From Plakobranchus ocellatus (lineage: Eukaryota > Mollusca > Gastropoda > Plakobranchidae), in assembly GCA_019648995.1 (NCBI GenBank), contig BLXT01000588.1:3327933-3358887 (forward strand): a DNA stretch of 30,955 bases, read 5' to 3'. Made by a program: the position numbers and the translations under genes. The notes under the pieces are model-generated. The model had not been told where the DNA came from, did no database searches, and was given only the letters and a program-made list of their open reading frames with translations. This document shows positions 9,808 to 20,200 of this stretch, in pieces; positions within the stretch are counted from its first letter, which is position 1; the number at the start of each line of letters is the position of its first letter.

Positions 9808-9911
9808 TTTTATAAATAGTAAATTCTATCCAATAATTAATGTTATGTACAAAAATAATCCTTTGTTTTTTAATTTCGTCCCACAGGTTAAGAAGTGGCC
9901 TATCTTCACCC
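9808..9911. promoter_or_regulatory. Divergent intergenic region, possible bidirectional promoter
   Basis: This 104-base AT-rich gap separates the divergent ATPase and polymerase genes, so transcription of both arms of the Polinton probably began here. On the plus strand there is a TATAAATA at 9811-9818, about 95 bases before the polymerase ATG, and a CCAAT at 9830-9834. A pyrimidine-rich run ending in CCCACAG near 9891 could be a splice acceptor. These are short motifs seen by eye; promoter activity is inference. Confidence 0.35.
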
Positions 9912-12796
9912 ATGGATGTATTCAAGTGTGAGGACTGCCCCGCCGTCTTCAGCCTGAGGCGTAACCTCACAAGACATGTGCGACAGAAACACAGCCAGGG
10001 CGAGGCTGAACGCTTTATATGTGATGACTGTGGGGCTTCCTTCTCAAGATTCGATAATTTGAATCAACATCTTAGAGAGAGACATACCGATCCAGTAATA
10101 AATTTCCTCTGTGAGCGCTGTGGGCTTGGTTTCTCAAGACATAGGCGCGACGCAGTTTCCACGAGAAAGGATGCGCGAAAGAGAAAGAATGCAAGACAGG
10201 GTGAAAGGGTTCCTAAAAGACGTAGGCATGTTAACGATATATTCGAACCATACCGCCCTGATATTGTAGAAGATGATCTGGAGGTTGAGGCTGTTGACAA
10301 CATCATTTCGCTCCTAGAGGAGGATGGTGTTCGGGAGATATACCGGAACCATTGGACTTCTCTGCGCACCCACTACAGGGAGGGTCCCAATCACTCGCAT
10401 TACACTTTTAGATGGGACTCTCAGACTGAACCTCTTGGGAGCAATGGCTGAGGTCAGTTTTCTCCAGACAAGAGAAACGGTTCAAACTCAACCTCAGCCA
10501 TAGTTTTGTGCTATACAACAGAGAAGCCGATGAGTTTCGCTTTTTTCACAGCTCCAAAAATAACGCTAGAGTGTGGGATAAACCGAAAACAATCTATCGT
10601 TTTCGGGATATCAACATGATTGTTGATGATCTCAAAGCAGTTGATACTCTCGAGTATGCCTGGCAACAAAGACCTAATACAAAGTGGATTGTTCACAGCG
10701 TGACATCCACAACTTTACGTTGATAAGTTGCCGGACTTCCCGATCGGCGGATGCTGCTTTGAGGATCCCATGCCACCGTACGTGTTGCAAAACAAGGCGA
10801 TCGTCCCTTTCATCATCGACACAAACCATCATGAACTGTATGATGACCGGCTTTGCTTTTTTCGATGCATGGCAGCTCATCAGACAGGTACACGTCGATG
10901 TGTTGAAGCGCGTGCTCGACTCTATTTCGTCAATGGACTGACACGTCTGTGGATGAATTTGATGGAATAAACTTGTGGGAGCTCGATGAACTCGAAGATG
11001 TGTTTAAAGTAGACATCGATGTGTTCGAGTTCAAGTACGATCCTCCGTGTCTCGTCCCACATATACGAAGTTCTTATAAACACGGAGACGTACTGCATTT
11101 ACTTCTAGTCCACGGGTGTCATTTCTCTTACATTTCTGATATTGACGCAGTCTTCCACGCTTTTTAAGGTGTGAGAAATGTGGCAAGCAGTACAAAGAAA
11201 GAAAGAAGTTAATATAGCACGAGAAAAGATGCGCTGGGGACGAGATAAAGCGTTATTATCCTGGAGGCGTGTATCACCCGAACCCGACTCCCCTAGAAGT
11301 TCTGGCTGATGAGGGTGTTCCGGTAGAGACTGATTTTGTTTACCCATTTTGAGCCACATATGACTTTGAATGTTATTTTACAAAAACTGACATCCCAACA
11401 ACAAGTACAGCGAAAACATCATACACCGCTCGTCATGTCCCTTTGTCGGTTAGCGTGTGTTCGAATGTCCCTGGATTTGAAAATCCCAAGTACTTGATTT
11501 CCGATGGGGATCCCCAAAGTCTTGTGGATCGCATGGGTGATTACCTTGAAGAAATTTCGACTTCAGGGTTTCAAATTTTAAGAGACACGTGTTTCAAAGA
11601 TGCCTTTGAGTATCTTGAAACATTAAGAGAAGAAGATGATAAAGGTCGGTTAATTTAAAAACCACATTACTTAAATACCTCTCTCAGTTACCTGTTGTGT
11701 GGTTTAATTCGGGGAAGTATGATCTCAACGTCATCAAACCTTACTTCGCCCAACGTTTTTGATATCCGAGGTTGATGACTATGAATCAGATAGCGAATGT
11801 GGCAATAGCTTAAGACAATGGGGTAAACGGTTTGTGATAAAAAAGAACAATGAGTTTATGGCCATCACTACACCATTTCTCAAATTTTTGGACATCACAA
11901 ACTTCATAGCCCCGGGTTTCTCCTACGCTAAATATCTGGCGGCGTACGAGGTTGAAGAACAAAAGGGTTTCTTCCCGTACGAATACACAACTAGCATTGA
12001 GAAACTCGATGAGACAAGCCTACCTCCCAGAGATGCTTTTTATAGCTCCCTACGCAACTCTGAGCTTCCCGTACAAAACTATGACTATGTTTGTAAGGTT
12101 TGGAAAGAAAGTGGTATGACGAGCCTGAGAGATTTGTTGATCTGGTACAACAATAAAGACACTCGTCCTTTCATAGAGGCCTTAGCAAAACAGTGTGAGT
12201 TTTACATAACGCTAGGCCTTGATATGTTGAAGGACGCTGTAAGTGTATCGGGTCTGACTCTCAGGTATCTCTTCAAAACCATGCCTCGAGCTCACTTAGT
12301 CTCCCTCATTCGTGAGAAAGACAAAGACTTGCATGAGGAGCTGAGAAAGCAAATAGTTGGTGATCCCTCAATAATTTTCCATCGCTATCACGAGAAGGGG
12401 ATCACCAAGCTTCGAGGGGAGAGTGATAAGGCCGTCCAGAGTCTCGTGGGCTATGACGCGAACAGTCTCCACCTGTGGGCTATATCACAAGAAATGCCCA
12501 CAGAACACCCTGTGCGTAAATGAAAAGAAAACGATTTTCAGCCAGAAGTGATAGACAGGTACGGTCGGTTATCTAGAAAATGGCTTGAATGGGTTGCATA
12601 CAAGGAAAATACCACCATTCGCCATAAGTTCAACGTTAGAGAAAAACAGCTCGGTGCAAGGCACATTCGTGTCGATGGATGGAATGCAGAAAACAGAACT
12701 GTCTATCAGTTTCATGGATGTTTCTTTCATGGACACGAGTGCCACAAACCGGGGGTTGTGGTGATGTTAAAAGGGACCTGTGCTAAGTGTTCATGA
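9912..12796 (+). pseudogene. Polinton protein-primed DNA polymerase B with C2H2 fingers (POLB)
   Basis: The start ATG at 9912 opens MDVFKCEDCPAVFSLRRNLT. This is a C2H2 finger followed by a second one (CDDCGASFSRFDNLNQHLRE, about 10020-10085) and a third, partial CERCGLGFSRH. A basic NLS-like KRRR and an acidic stretch follow. The exonuclease region shows ATYDFECYF (Exo I, about 11350) and FNSGKYDLNVIKPYF (Exo II, about 11700). The palm shows motif A-like YDANSLHLWAISQEMP (about 12450). Then comes the Polinton-typical WLEWVAYKE and VYQFHGCFFHGHEC segment. Later polymerase motifs are not seen in this window, so the gene is incomplete as well as broken. The enzyme would replicate the element by protein priming. 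N-terminal zinc fingers are known for Polinton polymerases. Confidence 0.85.
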
Positions 12797-12831
12797 CCTA
12801 GTATGAGTACGAGTATGCCTGTCTTACTGAA

Positions 12832-12840
12832 CTCTCTCTC

Positions 12841-12873
<33 letters not shown>

Positions 12874-12876
12874 CAC
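12832..12876. repeat. TC/TCTG microsatellite
   Basis: A run of TC dinucleotides is interrupted by three TCTG units and followed by more TC. It lies about 35 bases after the last recognisable Polinton sequence and so may mark the junction to host DNA. Confidence 0.85.
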
Positions 12877-12896
12877 TCTTCTTTATAAAAATAAAG

Positions 12897-12954
12897 CGTT
12901 CGTGAAAATAATGTCGGACTCTATTTATCCGAACGTTCGGGAAAATAAGATCGG
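12897..12954. repeat. Direct repeat pair around a 12-bp palindrome
   Basis: CGTTCGTGAAAATAATGTCG (12897-12916) and CGTTCGGGAAAATAAGATCG (12934-12953) form an imperfect direct repeat 37 bases apart. The second copy starts inside the perfect palindrome CCGAACGTTCGG (12929-12940). The position just beyond the Polinton remnant makes a terminal-repeat remnant conceivable, but no inverted partner was found near the other end. Confidence 0.5.
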
Positions 12955-13072
12955 TCTATAAAATTTTTCAAATTGAAAAAAACCAACAACGTGAAAACAA
13001 ACCATGAACACAAAAATAATAAATACCTAGAGTCTAGAGTCTAACTAATAAACAATCTTTTTCCATTTAAAA

Positions 13073-13344
13073 TAGATCTAGAGTCAGTTTGATTTGATTC
13101 AGGCTCTAAATATAGATTCTATGCTAAGTATGTCTATTATCGTAATGTATACACCTTTGGCTTTTTATGGTGTTTGAAAACAAATCCTGGTCTCTAGATC
13201 TAAATTTAGATCTAGATTTAAGAATCGAAAACTCTATCAGAAAGGATAAACTGGTAAGATGGTGAGGTTTTTTTTTTTTTTTTTTTTTTGCTTGCTTTTC
13301 CTTTTTTAATCAAAAACTAAAATCGGGCCTAGATCTAGATCTAG
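13073..13344. repeat. Cluster of AGATCT/CTAG palindromes
   Basis: TAGATCTAGA occurs at 13073-13082. A perfect 24-base palindrome centred on AAATTT, with TAGATCT arms, spans 13193-13216. A perfect 16-base palindrome, CTAGATCTAGATCTAG, spans 13329-13344. The same motif family recurs at 14107, 20411, 22431-22645 and 25295, so this looks like a dispersed, genome-wide motif and not one array. Confidence 0.75.
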
Positions 13345-14103
13345 ACTAGGTTAGCTCTTTATCAGTCCATTTCTTCATGTAAAGCTGGGCTCTGTTTGCA
13401 TTTCTTGCGTTTTGAATGATGGTAAAAGAAAAGAATCATTAGATTTCTACTTGAAACTTTTGAAATTTAATTCAAAATAAAAACACGGTCGAACAAGACA
13501 CGCTTTTTCAGTAAAAAAAAAAAAAAGATAATCACAATTACAGAACCAAAGATTCAACGAAAAAAATAGTGATGTGAATCAGACCCATGATATGTTGAAG
13601 AAAATATCAAATAAAATATTTTTTACCAAAAGAAGCATTTCAATGACATGTGAAGTGTAAAAGAAAAATTATGAGGTACAGTTCTAAAGGACAGAAGTAT
13701 TGAAATAAACTTTTTAAATTGTATATTATGTATGTAATTTGATAATATAACAATCCACACATCTTGTAGAACATACTACATAATATTTGAGAAGATTGTT
13801 TTGAAATTGTTAATGTTATAGTTTTTACAACATCAGTTTCGCATTTATCATTAATCAGGCATACTTTTGCACCCAATAGTGTTGTTTTTTTAATTTTAAA
13901 AAGTGCAAAATGCTAGACTGCAATCATAGAATGCAGTCATTTTTCTCAAGAAAGTTGGCAAACATGACTTTTTACATCCATGTATCCAGTAGCAATGTAA
14001 CCTTTTTTTTTTTTTTTTTTTTTGGTGAAACCTGCAATATTTTATCTATGGATTTTCCTGGGTTTTTTTTTTTAAATCTCTACACCTGCAGTTTTTTGCA
14101 AGA

Positions 14104-14281
14104 ATGGCTAGATCTACACCTGCTTACTCTTTGAAAGAGAGATATGGACATGCTATGATTCTCAGTGGAGTTGGTGACGCTCTCGGGTACAAGAATGGAT
14201 CTTGGGAGTTTTGCCACAATGGGGAATCGATCTACAAAGAGCTAAAAGAATTGGGTGGTTTAGAAAAAATAAGTGTAAAGT
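14104..14281 (+). CDS. ADPRH: ARH1 exon 1 (first coding exon)
   Basis: Codes for 59 residues plus one base: [20 protein letters not shown], then [17 protein letters not shown] and so on to KISVK. The donor is GTGAGT at 14282. The alternative GT two bases earlier would put the next exon out of frame. A 5' untranslated exon may lie upstream. Confidence 0.9.
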
Positions 14282-17200
14282 GTGAGTTTCAATATGATGG
14301 TAGCTGTTTTCTCTATGCCTGATTATCAGTCCTTGGGATGTCATATTTATAGCAACATATTAGCTTAAAAAAAATATTTTGACAATTTCTTGTCTGACCA
14401 AACTTTACATGTTGAAAGGTAAGTGTATTTGAGTCAGTACTTAAGTTTCAAGCAGTGAAAGTGCATTTTGATTGCAAGCTTGAGGCAAATCCTGAATCTA
14501 TATGTTTAAACAAATGTATTTTTTTGTTATTTCTTGTAGTACCCAAATGGATGTTGAGTGATGATACAGTCATGCATATAGCAACTGGAGAAGATACTTT
14601 AAAAGGCAAATCCTAAATCTTTCTGCTTAAAGAAATGTATTTTTTTGTTATTTCTTGTAGTACCCAAATGGATGGTGAGTGATGATACGGTCATGCATAT
14701 AGCAACTGGAGAAGGTGAGATTTCGATGCAATAACTTTTATGCACCATGTTTTTTTGTGAAAAAATATCTTACTTAATTCTCTGAGCAAGGTGCTAAAAA
14801 AATTTACCCTGTGCATTTGAAGAGTCAAAATTAAGATTTTTAGGGGTAACCAAAGAGGAAGAAGATCATGCTCTTGCTGCAAGAAACCAATTAAGAAGTT
14901 GCCAGAATATTATTTTGGTAGGCTAAAATAAAAGAGAACAGGCCATGGTCATAGAGCCACAATTGTGGCTAATCACAGCCAGCTGAGCAAACCAAGATTG
15001 TTGCTCATCACGCTTAGATTAGAAGGTTAGAAGTATAACACAGCAAAGTGATGTTGAAACTGGAATACTGATTCTTTTCTTTGGCTCTTGCCACTTTACT
15101 GAAAGTAAATAAAAGAACTACTTTTGTTTTGTATCAGTAAATATTTTACTTAAACAAAATGGTATGTCTTTGACTTAGAGGATAGCTGCTTTTTTGGATG
15201 GAAGACTAACAATTATTGTAATGTTAATACTGCTAATTAATAATCTAGCAAATGTAGGTAAGTATATAACAATACAATGCCAGGACTGCCAAACTACTGA
15301 TTTAGGTGACTTGCCACTGAAATACTGTCCTAATCACTGGAATACTGAAATGAGATGAAACATGTTGAAATCTTGCCTTTCAAAAGTTATAACTTTATCT
15401 GTGCAATGTTATTAAATTATGAGTGAAATTTAAGTGGATTTTATTATACTTAAATATCCCAATGATGAACCTGAAAAATGATTAATAAATGATGTTATAT
15501 CCTGTCCATCACTACTCTGCGAAGGTTTTTGACAGAAGTATGCTGACTCATGTTACCATTCATGTATATATAAATTTTTAACCCACCATCAACATGCATG
15601 GACAATTCACATATATCCCACATAAGAATAGGTCTAAATGACAAAAAAAAAACCAGGATATGTTTCTTTGTATAAGTCTCAGACATAATGCCTGAGAGTG
15701 AGAGGAAGAGAAGAGATTAAAATATAATTTAAATTTTGTGAACAAGTCAAAGGGCTAATAAATTATGCCAAATCTAAATCTAGATCAACTAGCTCAAGAT
15801 TTAGGCTTTGTTGCATTCCTTTAACTTAGACTAAGATTATATTTCTTGCTTGATTTGATCTTTAATTCTATACTTGAAATTATTTTAAATTTATTTTGAT
15901 ACAGGTTTATTTTGCTCTCTCTGTGCCACCATAATTTCCCGCACAACAACAGCAGCAACAACAGCAACAAAACAATATCATCATCATCAACATTTTAAAG
16001 AACAGTATTGATACCGACTCACATCATATCCATTAGACTAGAGATCATATTTGTACTTGTATGACACTCTCAGTCTATTTGTCTTTCATTGTAAACTTCC
16101 TGGAACAACCCGTCGTTGTAATTGAAGCTTAAAATGATGTTGTCATAAACTGCAACATCTTAAATTTGTGGCGAATTTAGTGCTTAAAATGCCTTTATTC
16201 ACGTAGTTTGTTGGAAACACTACAAACTTGTTTTTTTTCCATTGCATCGACTGATCATGCTGGTTGAATAGTTTTATGGTTCTGTTACACTTTTTTCATA
16301 ACTGTCATCCTCATTCTTACAGGGATAGAGCCTTATGTCAATATTTTGCTTTTTTTTTTTTATTTAATTTCTTTTGGAAGCTTTGATTGAGAGCAGTACT
16401 CAGGATGATCGCCAGAAGTTGTTCTTGTCCTTAGCTAAGGCATACAAAAAATGCATGAATGATATGGCTGGAAGAGCTCCTGGTAAGTGGTATTTTTTTA
16501 TCTTGTTTTCAACTTGTCATTCAATAGATATTGGGATAGAACAGTTCTCATGTAGTCATTTCCTAAGCTTTTTTTTTTTTATGCATTTATACATAATCAT
16601 AATTACCTGTATAGATATAATGAAATGTAAACAGGATTAATGAATACTAAGTACAGCTTAAATTTTATACTTTTAAAAAAAAAATAGATCAGTGTCTTTT
16701 CCTGGTTGTTTCAAGACTTCTCAGCAACATGCGTTTTGCACAGCTGCCTGTGAGGTGCTAATTTTTTTTTTTGTCTATATGAAGGGCATGATAAGGTGTA
16801 AAAAGAGAAAAGATGTACTGCTGAAGTAAAAAATTTATAATATAAATGCTAGTTCTGTTGTAAGTGACCTACACCTAAGAAAACATCGTCACAGATTAAG
16901 TTTGATTTAGGTTGCCATTTCATGTTTAATAGCATTTTTAGGACAATCTCAATAAGATCAGCAAAAGCAATAGGTATGATAATCAAAACCAACATAATTT
17001 TCTCACTAAAGTCATTATCAGAAAATACTTAAGAATCCTGTTCTGAAGAGATAATTTGGAACTTTAGATAAATTCTTTTATGTCAAGGTTCATGTTACAT
17101 CATATTCAAAAAGCATTGAAGGAAAAAAAGAAAGTAAGAGTAAGTGGAGAAACTTAATGCAACAGTGGTTATAAATAGTACCGGGGTACCTCATTTTCTA

Positions 17201-20200
17201 TGTGTCAGTTTTTTCTCTACTGAAATGGCTTTTCCAGAGTGCAACCACTTTAACATTTAGCTCAAAATTAGATTAAAATATTCAACCTTTAAAATAAGGA
17301 TCTTTAAAGGTCACTAGTATTATCTAGCCTTGATTAGAGAAGTTAATGCCAGCTTAGATATTAAGAGATGAATACAGATTGTTATGTGTGATGTGTATGT
17401 GAATCAGTTGTGTTTTTGGTCTCTTTGTTGCAAAAATATTTGTAATGCCTGCAAATGTTGAAGGACCCTCCACTCTCACAAACTGTCTGGTTCTTGAATT
17501 CTGTAGCATGCTTCATTATCATAACCCATCACACAGTACTCTGGCTCAGTTGCTTTTTCAAGCTATGATGATCTCATAATGGCCTGTTAAATCATTCCAT
17601 TTTGTAGCTTATTTCTTTTGAGGGTAACTTCTTATCTTGCACAGAGTTCATAATGGAATAGATAATTGCTAGGCAATGTAGCCTTGAATGTAACAATTTC
17701 CTTAGATCTATAAGGACCTTTCTGTCATGAATTCAAACTGGCCATGGATATCTGGCCTGAAGAGGGTTAAAACTTCTGAGATAATTTCGATGTGGAGGCA
17801 ATAAGTGCAAAAATCAAAACTCAGGCAATTTTCGAAATTCTTAAAATTGATGTGCCAGAGCTTTGTCCCTAACAATTTAAGCCCACATGATTTGCTTTTC
17901 TGATGTTGTGTGGGTTGATTTTTATTTATTTAATGACTTGCAAAGAGAACATTGGCAGCAGTCTCACTGCTCTAGCCAACAAAAAAAAACAAAAAAAAAA
18001 CTGGCAGTAGTTTTATTGCAACAGTCATGTCCATTCAGTCATCTCAACAATGCTGTATCACGTATCTGACTTAACCAGAATTTGACCACCACCTTTTTTT
18101 GAGATGTGTAGAGCACCTGCAACTGTATTTTTATTTTTCACCGTAGTGCAGTTCACAATAAATTGTTTTGCCTAAAATTTGATGTAAACATTGGCCAATT
18201 TGGTCTCTTAAAACGTAAAGGACTGCAGTTGAAAATCATTCTTTATTGTAGATTTGTCGGCACATAAACTAGAGTTCCTAGTCTATTTACTCTGTTTATT
18301 GTATACTTTCTGTGGCTACTTGTCAGCAATTTCCATTCCAGTAACACTAACTGTATGGGCTATTCAATAGCTGTTATGCTATTGCATTCCAAGTTATACT
18401 GCAGAAGCTTTTATCAGTCTGTGACAATGATTACTTCAGAGAGAAGCTTATGCACCGTATTGATAATTTAAGTAGGACCAATAATTTTGCACTCTTGACT
18501 ACGCTTTTAAAAACATTATGAAAAATAATCAAAGTACTTTTGATATAATCTTTTCTTTGTGCCTGGATACAAAGCCAAAGTTGCAAAAGTAAGCAACAAG
18601 AGTCAATTTTTCCTTCTTTATGAGTGTACATTGATGTGAGGATTTGTAACTGAAAATGTTCATGATCTTTTGTGTCTCATACTCCATCCCTCTACTATAC
18701 AACTTTTATAATTTGAAAACTTCATTCTGTTTAAATTCAGGTCTAACCTGTATGAATAGTACTCATCAACTGCGACCCTTGGTACCAGATGGATATCAAA
18801 TTCCTTTTAATCCTAGGTAAATTTATGATGAAATCATTGAGCAAGTGAAATGAGGAGGACAAAAAAATATCCACTAAATCTTACTTTAAAAAAATTTTCA
18901 CCTTACCAACACAATAATGTCAAAATCAAATGAGGAATAGGAAAAAGTTGTCAATCATGTTTATGACAACAGCTCTGAAGACAACAGCAACAACTGGGGT
19001 TTCAATCTGTGTTGGCTAAAATTATTGACACTCAACAGTATTAAACTAAGTTGGGTGAAGTATTGTAACAGCTTATGTTTTTTTCATTGGAGAATATGAT
19101 GAAAATGAGAATAAAAATGACAAAAACTACTGTAAATTTCATAACTGGCATTCAAGTTTTTAGCAAAATATTCACTAAGTTGTGAAACAAAAATCAGAAT
19201 AATTGACATTTCTTAGCTTGATTTTAATTGGTAATTTGTCTTAAAAACAGAGATTAAAAGAACATCTTTTTTAATCAATCCTGCTCTGTGTCTGTGCATT
19301 CTTATCTTTAATGGAACTTTTATAACTTCAATTATTCATTTTTTGTTTTTTTACAGGGGTGGTGGATGCGGAGCTGCTATGAGAGCTATGTGCATAGGTC
19401 TAAGATATCCAATGTTGGTATTTCAAATAGTACACAATTCTTTTCACTTGCTGACTTTGTATTTTGAATCATTAAGCAATAGCTATTGCCTAGAAGTTTA
19501 AATTGATATAGATTTGAAATATAGTATGACTCCAACATGGAACAAAAAGTAGGATAAAGAGTAGGCCTATAGATATCAAAAAGTAATGTGCAGTGTTTCA
19601 GCAGACAACAAACAGATTAAAATAAAATATTTTTACTTCTAAATTTTTCTATTCTGGACCTGAAATTTGTGTACTCTGTAGAGTGTCACAGTCTCAGGCA
19701 CTAAAATATAAACTTTCTAAAGTATAGCACAGATGGATTTTATGTATAAAAATTACACAGGAGGAATACCTACATCAGGAGTGCTGAGCTGGAATATTTT
19801 TGAACCATTCATGTACTTTGAAAAAACTTAACTGAACAAAAAAACAAATTTTAATACGTTTTATGATAATTTTTAAGAATTATCATGTTATGACTTGAAG
19901 TTATTCACGCCTGTCTCATAAAGTGGTCAATATACAATGGGGTCATACATAAGACAGGATTGGGGATAACATTCAGAAAGCATTGAAACATACATAAAAT
20001 GCCTTTTTTTTATTCATAAGTCAGAATGGGATATCAAAAAGTGATTTTTTGAAGACATATGCTGAATAATTTAAAGATACGTTGCTCTTTCTTTTGGGGG
20101 TTTTAAGTTCATGATGATTTTGGTTCTGACTTTTAGCTTAAATAATATAGCCATGTAAAGATGTTTGTGTCAATCATTACAAACTTTTTCAGCAAAGAAA

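Larger units (their letters stand above)
3881..12796. mobile_element. Fossil Polinton (Maverick) element
   Basis: A self-synthesising Polinton-type element recognised from its combined parts: protein-primed type DNA polymerase B, retroviral-type integrase with chromodomain, adenain-like cysteine protease, FtsK/HerA-type packaging ATPase, double jelly-roll major capsid protein of the F54H12.2 type, penton-like minor capsid protein and pX-like minor protein. Nine genes lie on the minus strand and the polymerase diverges on the plus strand. It is broken, with roughly a dozen or more lesions spread over several genes, and looks incomplete at the polymerase end. The capsid, penton and ATPase frames are still long and open, which suggests middle rather than great age. 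No terminal inverted repeats or target duplication were found, so the ends given are those of recognisable coding sequence. An adintovirus-like origin is a related alternative; the gene set does not separate the two well. Confidence 0.9.
12797..14103. other. Spacer upstream of ARH1 with simple repeats and palindromes
   Basis: No gene is visible. It contains a TC/TCTG microsatellite (about 12832-12876), a repeat pair with a palindrome (12897-12954), several AGATCT palindromes (13073-13344), and poly-T or poly-A runs (13266-13290, 13513-13526, 14002-14024). The ARH1 promoter and 5' untranslated region must lie in the right half, but no TATA box or initiator can be assigned. A pyrimidine-rich stretch ending CTGCAG near 14090 could be an acceptor of an untranslated first exon. 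Confidence 0.5.
14483..14714 (+). repeat. Tandem 111-bp duplication containing ARH1 exon 2
   Basis: 14483-14593 and 14604-14714 are direct copies with about seven differences by eye (roughly 94 percent identical), separated by 10 bases. Each includes about 57 bases of intron with the polypyrimidine tract and acceptor, then the whole exon. Both copies end exactly at the exon end, so the duplication breakpoint coincides with the splice donor position. Confidence 0.88.

Noticed and set aside
10064-10369. Ser/Arg-rich minus-strand frame
   Set aside because: It is the antisense shadow of the polymerase zinc-finger and linker region.
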